64,000 nt of DNA from an uncultured Corynebacterium sp. GTDB lineage: Bacteria; Actinomycetota; Actinomycetes; Mycobacteriales; Mycobacteriaceae. Of this stretch, positions 33,074 to 42,200 are shown in pieces. The position numbers and the translations under genes were made by a program. Location: the NCBI GenBank assembly GCA_943914465.1, contig CALUCD010000001.1, forward strand, positions 62,001 to 126,000, in the 5' to 3' direction. The first letter of the stretch is position 1, and the number at the start of each line of letters is the position of its first letter. Below the pieces are notes generated by a model. It had not been told where the DNA came from and did not search any database. It was given only the letters and a program-made list of their open reading frames with translations.

Positions 33074-35617
33074 GTGAAGCTTCCAGATGTGCTGCCGGAT
33101 CTCGCCGACGTTCCCGAGTCGCTTTTTGCCGATGTAGTTTGGGACGCGTTCATCGCGTGGGCGAATGACCAAGGTATCTCGCTCTACCCGGCGCAGGAAG
33201 AGGCCTCCCTCGCTCTCCTCGCTGGTGACAACGTCATCCTGGCCACCCCGACTGGTTCGGGCAAGTCGATGGTGGCAAACGCTGCGCACTTCATTGCTCT
33301 GGCACAAGGCCAGCGCTCCTTCTATACTGCGCCGATCAAAGCTCTGGTGAGTGAGAAGTTCTTTGCGTTGTGTGAAACCTTCGGCCCGGAGAACGTGGGG
33401 ATGATGACCGGTGACGCAACGGTCAACCGAGATGCTCCGATTATCGCGGCCACGGCAGAGATTTTGGCCAATATCGCTCTGAGGGAAGGGGCAAACGCCC
33501 GCATCGACCAGGTTGTGATGGATGAATTTCATTACTACTCCGAACCAGAGCGCGGATGGGCGTGGCAGGTGCCACTGCTGGAGCTGCCGAAGGCTCAGTT
33601 TCTACTCATGTCAGGCACGCTCGGTGACACGGCATGGTTGGAGACGGATCTGACACGACGCACCGGGCGTGCCACCTCATACGTCGGAGGGACGCAGCGG
33701 CCTGTCCCCCTCGACTTTCACTACGTGTTTACACCGGTGCACGAGACCATCGAGCAACTCATTGCAGACGGCAAGGCGCCGATCTACGTGGTGCACTTTT
33801 CGCAGCGTGAAGCCGCTGAACGCGCCCAGGCATTGACGAGCTTGCGGTTGCTGAGTGATGAAGAGAAGCGAGGCCTCGTTGAAGCAATCGGCGATTTCCG
33901 TTTCACCACTTCGTTCGGAAAAACACTCTCAAAACTTCTCCGCCGAGGCATTGGAATTCACCATGCCGGGATGCTTCCGAAGTATCGCCGTCTGGTGGAG
34001 CGGTTATCCCAAACCGGATTGCTGAAAGTGATCTGCGGGACTGACACCCTAGGGGTTGGGATCAATGTGCCCATCCGCACGGTGTTGCTGACAGGGTTGG
34101 CGAAGTTCGACGGAAACCGCCAGCGGGTATTGAAGTCACGTGAGTTCCACCAAATTGCGGGTCGCGCAGGTCGGGCGGGCTATGACACGGAAGGCACCGT
34201 CGTCGTCGAAGCCCCCGAGCACGAGATTGAGAATGTGAAACTGCGCAGAAAAGCAGGCGGTGATCCTCAAAAGTTGAAAAAACTACGCAAGAAGGCGGCC
34301 CGCGATGGCGAAGTAACGTGGTCTGAGAAGACCTTTGATAGGTTAACCGCTTCTGAGCCGGAAGAGCTGGTCAGCCAGTTCAAAGTATCCAACTCGATGT
34401 TGTTGAATGTCATCGCGCGCCCGGGGGACGGATACGAGCATATGCGTCACCTCCTGCGCACAAACCACGATCACCGGCAGAAACAAAACCGCGACATTGT
34501 AACCACGGTTGAACTTTTACGCGGTCTGATCAGCGCTGGCGTCGTTGAACGCACCCCTGATTCCCCTGCCTTTCGTCCGTACACGCTGACCCACGAACTT
34601 GATCGTGACTTCGCTCTTAATCAACCGCTCGCCCCGTTTGCGCTCGCCTTCTTGGCGGTACTTGACCCGGAATCGGAAAGCTACACACTAGATGTCATCT
34701 CCACCGTCGAAGCGATTCTAGATAACCCGCGTCAGCTCCTTCAGGCCCAACAATCGCAGGCGCGTGGTGAGGAACTCGCCGCTCTGAAGGCAGAGGGCGT
34801 CGATTACACCGACCGCATGGCACTTTTGGAAGAGGTGACGTACCCCCAGCCACTGGCTGAAGAGCTTAACGCAGCCTTTGAGACATTCGCCCAATCGAAC
34901 CCCTGGGCTACCGACTTCGAGCTCGCGCCGAAATCTGTTGTGCGTGACATGATCGAGCATGCGATGACGTTCTCGGATGTCATCTCCACCTACGGACTGG
35001 CGCGCTCCGAAGGTGTCGTACTGCGCTATTTGACGGATGCATGGCGGACCCTGTCCCACTCTGTGCCACAAGACTATTTCAACGACGAGCTCGAAGACGT
35101 GGTGGTGTGGCTTGGCGAGCTCATCCGGCAGGTAGATTCGTCGCTCATTGAGGAATGGGCTCATATGTCTGCCGACGACGCTCCGATCTCGCAGGAGACA
35201 CTCGACCGCGAGCTGGCGTTCGGGGTTGAAGATCCTACCGCGCTGACCGCGAATCGCCGCGCATTCGAGATCATGGTGAGAAATTTCTTCTATCGCCTTG
35301 TTGAGCTCTTCGCTTTTGAGAAGGAAGATCAGCTGGCTGAGATGCTGAGCTATCTCGATCCGCAGGATACTGTGGACTGGCCTACGGCCATGGATGACTA
35401 CTTCGACGAATACGACGACCTCGATATCGGTCCAGATGCCAGAGGCCCCGCGTACTTCCACATTGCCGATCAGACCACACGGCGCTGGCGCGTCACTCAG
35501 ATCCTCAAAGACCCCGGCGGTGATAACTCATTCCAGCTCCACGGCGTAGTGGACCTCGATGCATCGGACGCGGCTGGAGAGGTGCGACTGACCCGCCTTG
35601 AACTCCTACAATGCTAA
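33074..35617 (+). CDS. HelY/Ski2-like DExH RNA helicase
   Basis: An SF2 helicase of about 847 residues. Motif I is ATPTGSGKS (Lys64), motif II DEFHYY, motif III LLMSGTLGD, and the C-terminal lobe has GIHHAGMLPKYRR and QIAGRAGRAGYDTEG. A long helical C-terminal part with DUF3516-like character follows. Close to mycobacterial HelY, an RNA helicase of the Ski2/Mtr4 group. Start GTG 33074 follows the -10 at 33061; an in-frame GTG at 33065 is the alternative. Confidence 0.87.
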   Translation: MKLPDVLPDLADVPESLFADVVWDAFIAWANDQGISLYPAQEEASLALLAGDNVILATPTGSGKSMVANAAHFIALAQGQRSFYTAPIKALVSEKFFALCETFGPENVGMMTGDATVNRDAPIIAATAEILANIALREGANARIDQVVMDEFHYYSEPERGWAWQVPLLELPKAQFLLMSGTLGDTAWLETDLTRRTGRATSYVGGTQRPVPLDFHYVFTPVHETIEQLIADGKAPIYVVHFSQREAAERAQALTSLRLLSDEEKRGLVEAIGDFRFTTSFGKTLSKLLRRGIGIHHAGMLPKYRRLVERLSQTGLLKVICGTDTLGVGINVPIRTVLLTGLAKFDGNRQRVLKSREFHQIAGRAGRAGYDTEGTVVVEAPEHEIENVKLRRKAGGDPQKLKKLRKKAARDGEVTWSEKTFDRLTASEPEELVSQFKVSNSMLLNVIARPGDGYEHMRHLLRTNHDHRQKQNRDIVTTVELLRGLISAGVVERTPDSPAFRPYTLTHELDRDFALNQPLAPFALAFLAVLDPESESYTLDVISTVEAILDNPRQLLQAQQSQARGEELAALKAEGVDYTDRMALLEEVTYPQPLAEELNAAFETFAQSNPWATDFELAPKSVVRDMIEHAMTFSDVISTYGLARSEGVVLRYLTDAWRTLSHSVPQDYFNDELEDVVVWLGELIRQVDSSLIEEWAHMSADDAPISQETLDRELAFGVEDPTALTANRRAFEIMVRNFFYRLVELFAFEKEDQLAEMLSYLDPQDTVDWPTAMDDYFDEYDDLDIGPDARGPAYFHIADQTTRRWRVTQILKDPGGDNSFQLHGVVDLDASDAAGEVRLTRLELLQC

Positions 35618-35684
35618 GTAGCACATTGTCGGCAGAGTATGATTCAATCAATGTTGGTTCCATTTCTCACAAGGAGGGGCGATC

Positions 35685-36932
35685 ATGGCCAGAGCGTTGA
35701 TTATCGGGGCGGGCATGACCGGATTGGCAAGTGCCTGGTACCTACAAGAGTACGGGTATGACGTTGAGGTGGTTGACCGAATCGGGGTCGCCGCTGGATC
35801 ATCGTGGGGCAACGCTGGATGGCTAGCACCGGGAAAGACGATCCCACTCGCCCACCCAAGCCTGTGGGGTTACGGCCCAACGGCACTGTTTGACCGGCAC
35901 GCGGCACTCGACGTGCCGGTTCGGATCGAACCGAAGCTCTGGGCGTTTGTTGCCCAGTTCATGGCGCACGCGACGCCTCGTGCTTGGAATAGCACGATGG
36001 CGTCGCTGACCTTGGCCGATTTGGGTGCGCTGGCAGCGTTTGACGAACTCGAGTTGGCTGGCGTGGACGCTCAAAGTATCGACGCTCCTTTTATCATCGG
36101 GTTCGGCAGCAAACGAGAGGTCTCCGGGTTTGTTGGAGAGATTGAAGGTGCGAGGCGGCACGGACAAGACATCAGCTTCCACGAGGTAACTCTCGAAGAA
36201 GCACGCAACGATGCTCCGATGCTGACCGATAAAGTCGAGGCGATCTACCGATTGGAAGGCCAGCGCTACATTGAGCCAGGGCCGTATTGCCAAGCGATCG
36301 CGGATTCTATCGAGGCTCGCGGCGGTGTGGTTCGAAGTGGTGAGGAAGTTGTAGCGGTCCAATCCACCCGCAAACCAGCGGTCAAACTCGCTACTGGGCA
36401 GTGGCTGTCCGCCGACGTCGTCGTCATTGCCACGGGTGCTTGGCTACCGCAACTAGCCAAAGATATGGGGGTGGGCACGATGGTACAGGCTGGCCGAGGC
36501 TATTCCTTCAGCGTGGAGACGAAGCAGCCCGCAACCTGCCCGGTGTACTTACCGGTGCAAAAGGTTGCCTGCACCCCTTATCAGGGGCGCTTCCGTGTCG
36601 CTGGGACCATGGAGTTCCGCGGACCAGACGAGCCGTTTCAGCCAAAGCGAGTGGAGTCAATTATCCACACCACCAAACCTATGTTCCAAGGCGTCGACTG
36701 GGATTCGCGCCAAGATGAATGGGTGGGCTCACGCCCGGTCACACCGGACGGGCTGCCCCTGGTTGGGGCGACGAAACTGCCGAACGTTTACACCAACGGC
36801 GGGCACGGCATGTGGGGCGTGGTCCTTGGCCCAATTTCGGGGAAGATGCTCGCTAAACAGATAGCTACTGGGGAGGTCGACGACACCATCAAACCGTTCG
36901 ATCCTCTCCGCAGCCCCCTGGGTGGCCTTTAG
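35685..36932 (+). CDS. FAD-dependent D-amino-acid dehydrogenase/oxidase family protein
   Basis: A 415-residue DAO-family flavoenzyme related to DadA. The dinucleotide site is GAGMTGLASA (residues 8-17) with an acidic residue closing the second strand (VEVVD), and the C-terminal GHGMWGVVLGP contacts FAD. Substrate is probably a D-amino acid or secondary amine, with electrons passed to quinone; not proven. AAGGAGG site 7 nt before the ATG. It has its own ~67-nt upstream gap and converges on ahpD. I do not expect it here from C. glutamicum gene order. Confidence 0.8.
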   Translation: MARALIIGAGMTGLASAWYLQEYGYDVEVVDRIGVAAGSSWGNAGWLAPGKTIPLAHPSLWGYGPTALFDRHAALDVPVRIEPKLWAFVAQFMAHATPRAWNSTMASLTLADLGALAAFDELELAGVDAQSIDAPFIIGFGSKREVSGFVGEIEGARRHGQDISFHEVTLEEARNDAPMLTDKVEAIYRLEGQRYIEPGPYCQAIADSIEARGGVVRSGEEVVAVQSTRKPAVKLATGQWLSADVVVIATGAWLPQLAKDMGVGTMVQAGRGYSFSVETKQPATCPVYLPVQKVACTPYQGRFRVAGTMEFRGPDEPFQPKRVESIIHTTKPMFQGVDWDSRQDEWVGSRPVTPDGLPLVGATKLPNVYTNGGHGMWGVVLGPISGKMLAKQIATGEVDDTIKPFDPLRSPLGGL

Positions 36933-36949
36933 ATCTCTTGCGAGGCTGC

Positions 36950-37474
36950 CTAGCGGGCGTCCTCGATGGCGATAGCTTGCGCTACCGCCTGAACTACCGC
37001 TGCAACCTTGACCGCTTCCCAGACCTGTTCTTTGGTGAGCCCCTCTTCGCGCACGGTGTTTGCGTGGGCAACCGCACAATGCTCGCAGCCGTTAATTGTG
37101 GAAACCGCAAGGGACCACAATTCGAAGTCGGACTTGTCCACGCCCGGTTTGGAGATGATGTTCATACGCAGACCGAACTTAACCTGGGCGTAATCATCTC
37201 CGAGCCAATTTTTCGCACGGTAGGCGACGTTGTTCATCGCCATTACGGTTGCAGCCCCATATGCCGCTTCAACAGCTTCGTCGGAAAGGTGCTCTTTCGC
37301 CTCCACAGCGATCTCGTTGATCACTTTCGCATTCCGGGTTGCTGCGGCGGACGCTAGCAGGGTTCCCCAGAGCTGCTGCTCGTTGAGATCGGTAGACCGG
37401 GTGAGCGAACCGAGGTTGAGCTTCTGGTCCTTGGCGTATTCCGGAAGGGCACCACGCAGGTTTTCAATAGACAT
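36950..37474 (-). CDS. ahpD: Alkyl hydroperoxidase AhpD
   Basis: A 174-residue AhpD with the redox-active GCEHC motif (C130, C133) and following AVAH His137, part of the proton-relay. It reduces AhpC, using lipoamide-linked electrons, in peroxide and peroxynitrite defence. The ATG has GAGAGGAAG upstream. It is separated from ahpC by a strong terminator and has its own TATAGAAT promoter. Confidence 0.95.
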   Translation of the reverse strand: MSIENLRGALPEYAKDQKLNLGSLTRSTDLNEQQLWGTLLASAAATRNAKVINEIAVEAKEHLSDEAVEAAYGAATVMAMNNVAYRAKNWLGDDYAQVKFGLRMNIISKPGVDKSDFELWSLAVSTINGCEHCAVAHANTVREEGLTKEQVWEAVKVAAVVQAVAQAIAIEDAR

Positions 37475-37510
37475 AAACTTTTACTTCCTCTCTGTTGATA
37501 GAGTTTTCCG

Positions 37511-37518
37511 ATTCTATA
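37511..37518 (-). promoter_or_regulatory. ahpD promoter -10
   Basis: Minus-strand TATAGAAT, giving a leader of about 30 nt. The -35 region would fall within the ahpC terminator. Confidence 0.6.
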
Positions 37519-37524
37519 CGGCTG

Positions 37525-37567
37525 AAAAAGCCCCGTTCTGCTGCACGGTTGCGCAGCAGAACGGGGC
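37525..37567 (-). terminator. Strong intrinsic terminator after ahpC
   Basis: On the minus strand a perfect 14-bp stem, GCCCCGTTCTGCTG with its complement (37554-37567 and 37530-37543), 10-nt loop, followed by TTTTT at 37529-37525. It lies 7 nt after the ahpC stop. Confidence 0.9.
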
Positions 37568-37573
37568 GGGCAC

Positions 37574-38170
37574 TTACTTGAGGGACTCCTGAACCACAGC
37601 CATCTTGTCAATGTTCTTCGTCGGGTCGTTCTTCTGCCAATCGCATGCGCAGACCTCCTCTGACTGCAGCGCATCGAGCACACGCAGCACCTCGTCAACG
37701 TTGCGGCCCACCGCGTCTGGAGTTACTGACACGAACTGGATAACGTTGTCTGGATCGGCGATGAATGTCGCACGATCGGCAACACCAGCGGCATTCTCTA
37801 CACCCAGAGCGCGAATCAGATCGTGACGGACATCTGCAAACATCGGGTAGGGGACGTCCAACAGATCCTCGTGCGTAGCACGCCAGTTGAAGTGTGAATA
37901 TTCGTTATCGGTCGACCCGCCAAGCACCTGCGTGTCGCGGTCCTCGAACTCCTCATTGAGCTTGCCAAACGCAGCAATCTCGGTCGGACAAACGAAGGTG
38001 AAGTCTTTCGGGTAGAAGAAGATAACCTTCCACTTGCCGCTGTACTTCTCTAGCGAAACTTGCTCAAAGTAGTCTTCGGGCGAAGCAGCGTCGACGGATT
38101 TGAGGTTGCCGCCTTTAAGTGCAACGAGGTCAAACTCGGGGAAACGCTCCCCAACGGTCATCACAGGCAT
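37574..38170 (-). CDS. ahpC: Peroxiredoxin AhpC
   Basis: A typical 2-Cys peroxiredoxin of 198 residues that reduces hydrogen peroxide, organic hydroperoxides and peroxynitrite. Peroxidatic C61 is in TFVCPTEI; the C-terminal VCACDW offers C174 and C176 for resolution, as in mycobacterial AhpC, which has three Cys. ATG with TTGGAGG upstream. Divergent from oxyR across 160 nt, which implies OxyR control. Confidence 0.96.
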   Translation of the reverse strand: MPVMTVGERFPEFDLVALKGGNLKSVDAASPEDYFEQVSLEKYSGKWKVIFFYPKDFTFVCPTEIAAFGKLNEEFEDRDTQVLGGSTDNEYSHFNWRATHEDLLDVPYPMFADVRHDLIRALGVENAAGVADRATFIADPDNVIQFVSVTPDAVGRNVDEVLRVLDALQSEEVCACDWQKNDPTKNIDKMAVVQESLK

Positions 38171-38233
38171 GGAGATCCTCCAAATAGTGGGTTATGCAAA
38201 TACAGAACGGAGGTGGCTTTGTCACCCAGCATA

Positions 38234-38254
38234 ACGATGCTGAACGCGCATCGT
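38234..38254. promoter_or_regulatory. Inverted repeat in the ahpC-oxyR promoter region
   Basis: ACGATGC, 7 nt, GCATCGT. It sits beside a minus-strand TATGCT hexamer that could be the ahpC -10, so it is a candidate operator, possibly for OxyR. Confidence 0.4.
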
Positions 38255-38317
38255 ACCAGTGCATTATTGTGCCACACCCAGATCTTTACCTCAACATTGG
38301 ACCTTATCAGGATGATG

Positions 38318-38323
38318 TAAAGT
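38318..38323 (+). promoter_or_regulatory. -10 element for leaderless oxyR
   Basis: TAAAGT places the transcript start at 38330, one base before the ATG. Confidence 0.6.
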
Positions 38324-38330
38324 CATAGGT

Positions 38331-39287
38331 ATGGCCAATAAGGAATACAAGCCCACGCTCTCACAGCTCCGCACCTTTGTCACGATTGCTGAGAACAAGC
38401 ATTTCGGCACCGCCGCAGCGAAGCTCAATATCTCCCAGCCTTCACTCTCGCAAGCGCTCGTCGCGCTTGAGGCTGGTCTGGGCGTGCAGCTTATTGAGCG
38501 CTCGACTCGCAAGGTCATTGTCACCCCCACCGGCGAGTCGCTTCTTCCTTACGCCAAAGCTGCGCTGGAATCTGCAGACGCCTTCGTCAGCCATTCCCGC
38601 GGCGCCGAGGGCACACTGTCAGGACCGGTCACAATCGGTATGATTCCGACAATCGCGCCATACCTTCTACCGCACCTGCTGCGCGAGATGGGCGATCGTT
38701 ATCCTGAGGCAAGCCCCCGAATCGTCGAAGAACTCACGGGCCATCTGCTCACGAAGTTACGAGAAGGCCAACTCGATGCGGCAATCCTTGCATTGCCGGT
38801 GGACACTCCAGGTTTGCAAGAAATTGAGCTCTACCGCGAACCGTTTGTCGCTATTACCTCAGAGAATCATGAAAAAAGCGGGAACACAGATCTCAGCCTC
38901 GCCGATCTCGGCGAGTTAGAGCTACTCTTGCTTGACGACGGCCACTGTCTGCGCGAACAAATCGTCGAGCTCTGCAAGCTGGCCAGCGCGCACCAAAGCG
39001 TGACTTCGAAATCTGTGACGCGAGCCGCATCTTTAACCACAATTGTGCAGCTCGTTGTTGCTGGCCTGGGCACCACGCTCCTCCCCCTGTCCTCTGTGGA
39101 CGCGGAGTGTTCACGCCCAGGGCTTGCAATCTCCACGTTTGCTCCTGACGTGGGAGCGGAACGAGCCATTGGGTTGGTCTACCGCGCCTCTTCCTCACGC
39201 ACTGCTGATTACGAGGCATTAGCCGAACTGGTCACCCGAGCGTATAAGGACGCAGTCGAGGGCATCGACTCGCGGCTACCGTGTTAG
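38331..39287 (+). CDS. oxyR: LysR-type peroxide regulator OxyR
   Basis: A 318-residue LysR-family regulator. The winged HTH occupies residues ~8-65 (LRTFVTIAENKHFGTAA, QPSLSQAL), with the substrate-binding-like domain after residue 90. Redox Cys pair candidates are in DGHCLREQIVELC (C205 and C214), spaced like the peroxide-sensing pair of OxyR. In C. glutamicum OxyR represses catalase and ferritin-like genes and is linked to iron control. Followed by hrpA with no gap. Confidence 0.92.
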   Translation: MANKEYKPTLSQLRTFVTIAENKHFGTAAAKLNISQPSLSQALVALEAGLGVQLIERSTRKVIVTPTGESLLPYAKAALESADAFVSHSRGAEGTLSGPVTIGMIPTIAPYLLPHLLREMGDRYPEASPRIVEELTGHLLTKLREGQLDAAILALPVDTPGLQEIELYREPFVAITSENHEKSGNTDLSLADLGELELLLLDDGHCLREQIVELCKLASAHQSVTSKSVTRAASLTTIVQLVVAGLGTTLLPLSSVDAECSRPGLAISTFAPDVGAERAIGLVYRASSSRTADYEALAELVTRAYKDAVEGIDSRLPC

Positions 39288-39290
39288 TTG

Positions 39291-42200
39291 ATGAGTGAGA
39301 CCCCCTTGGCTGATACACCGGCGTCGAAAAGCGAATTGCTTGATGCACTGCAAACCGTGTCCATCGCAGATGAGCGTCGGCTCCGCCGGCGGCTGGACAA
39401 AGCTCAATCCGCTGATGTCCTTGCCCACATCGCACGCGACATCGCTACCTCGGCGCGCGTCGTCGAGCGACGCGCTGCACTGATACCTGACGTTGACTAC
39501 CCGGAACAACTGCCGGTCTCCGCGCGCCGCGATGACATCATGGAACTGCTGCGAGACCATCAGGTCGTCATTATCGCGGGCGAAACAGGCTCGGGAAAAA
39601 CAACGCAGATCCCGAAGATGCTTCTCCAGCTTGGGCGGGGCCGGCGAGGATTAATCGGGCACACGCAGCCGCGCAGACTCGCCGCACGCGCAGTGGCAGA
39701 GCGCATAGCGGACGAACTCGACCAACAGATTGGCCAATCCGTTGGCTACGCCATCCGATTTGATGACAAGGTCAGCCCCACAACATCGGTCAAACTCATG
39801 ACTGACGGCATCTTGCTCGCAGAGATGCAAAAAGACCGTTACCTCAACGCATACGACACGATCATCATCGATGAGGCCCACGAGCGAAGCCTCAACATCG
39901 ACTTTTTGCTTGGCTACCTCAAACGCCTGCTACCAAAACGCCCAGATCTCAAACTCGTCGTCACATCTGCCACCATTGATCCCGAGCGATTCGCCCACCA
40001 CTTTCGCGATTCAGACGGGAAGCCGGCTCCCATCATTGAGGTCTCTGGCCGCACGTATCCCGTTGAGGTGCGCTACCGCCCGCTCGTGGAGCAGGTGCAG
40101 ACCAAAGATGGGGTTAAAGAGCTCGATAAGGACATGATCGACGGTGTCGTCGAGGCGTGCGCTGAGCTCATGCGCGAAGGCGACGGCGATGTCTTGTGTT
40201 TCTTCGCCTCCGAACGAGACATCCGCGATTGCATGGAGGCCATCGAGAATAAACAGTGGCGCGGAGTCGAGATTGTGCCGCTCTTTGGCCGCCTTTCCAA
40301 TGCTGAGCAGCACCGCGTTTTCGCTCCCCACTCAGGACGGCGCATCGTACTTTCAACGAACATCGCCGAAACGTCACTCACCGTCCCTGGAATTCACTAC
40401 GTGGTGGACACCGGACTCGCGCGCATTTCACGCTATTCCACTCGCACTAAGGTCCAACGCCTTCCGATCGAGGAAATTTCTCAGGCCAGCGCGAACCAGC
40501 GTTCTGGACGGTGCGGGCGCGTTGCAGACGGGGTTGCGATCCGGCTGTATTCCCAGGACAACTTTGACAAACGCGACGCATTCACGGACCCCGAGATATT
40601 GCGCACAAATCTCGCAAGCGTCATCCTGCAAATGATTTCTCTGCGTCTTGGCGAAATCGCACAGTTTCCGTTCATCCAACCGCCCGACCCTAAATCGATC
40701 CGCGACGGGTTGCTTGTACTTCAGGAGCTCGGCGCAATCAGCACCAACGAGCGTAGTGACGTTCCCTCGCTTACCGCGATCGGTCGCGATCTCGCGCGTA
40801 TCCCGGTTGATCCGAGAATGGCGCGCATGCTCGTGGAAGCGAACCGGGTTGGCGCGCTCGATGATGTCACCGTGATCGTGGCACAGATGACTATCCAAGA
40901 TGTCCGAGAGCGGCCCCTTGAGATGCAAGCGCAAGCAGACCAGGCGCACGCGCGATTCAAAGACAAGAACTCCGACTTCATCTCAGCATTGAAGCTGTGG
41001 GACTACATCGCCGAATCACGCGATGCGCTGACTGGCAACGCGTTCCGCAAGCGCATGAAGCAGGAGTTCCTTCACTATATGCGAATTCGCGAGTGGTACG
41101 ACCTGGTGCGCCAACTACGCGATGTTGAACGCGGCCTCGGATGGTCAGGTGCTGACAATGTGGCCAACGAACGCGATATCGAGGCAATACACAAGTCACT
41201 CCTGACCGGTCTGCTCTCGAATATCGGTGCTCGTGATGGCGACTCCAAAGAGTTCCAAGGCACACGCGGAACGAAATTCATGATCTTTCCGGGCTCTGCA
41301 TTAAGCAAGAAGCCGCCCGCCTTTCTTATGGCTGCAGAGTTGGTGGAAACGTCTCGACTGTGGGCTCGTGATGTGGCCAAGATCGAGCCCGCATGGGTAG
41401 AAAAGGCTGCTGGTGACCTGCTGCGGCGAAGCTATTCGGAACCGGTTTGGTCGCGAAAACGCTCCGCAGCGATGGTGCACGAGAAAACCATGCTCTATGG
41501 AGTGCCCATAACTCGTGACCGGCTTGTCCCCTACCACCGGGTGGACCCCACAGGCGCGAGAATCATGTTCATTCGCCACGCTCTTATCGCTGACGACTGG
41601 AACCGTCACCACCTTTTCATCGAACACAATGAGCAACTCCTGGCAGATGCTGCCGCCGTTGAAGAAAAGGTCCGCCGCCGCGGCCTGGTCGTCGATGAAG
41701 ATGCGCTGTTTGATTTCTACGATGCGAAGTTGCCAGCGACCGTGACCACGGCGCGCCACTTCGACTCGTGGTGGAAGCGACAACAACGCAAAGATCCGCA
41801 CTATCTGAACTTCGACCCGGCCAGCCTCATCGCCGATGATGCTGCTGACACGTCCGAGTCCGCGTACCCATCGTCGTGGAAACAGGGCAACGTCGAGTAC
41901 GCCCTTCGCTACACGTTTCAGCCTGGTAGCGAGTTTGACGGTGTCACAGTCGAGGTGCCGGTACCATTGCTCGGGAGAGTCAAAGGGGACGGCTTTGATT
42001 GGTTGGTGCCCGGTATGCGCGTGGAACTCGTCACCGAGTTGATTCGCACACTGCCCAAACCTTTGCGCAAAACGGTCGTCCCGGTGCCCGACTTCGCCGA
42101 CCGCGCGGTGAAACTTCTCCCGTCCGCCCCGCCTGAGGATCTCCCACTCGTCGCTGCCCTCGCAGGGGCTTTACGGACAACTGGCGCATCTGGCATCAAC

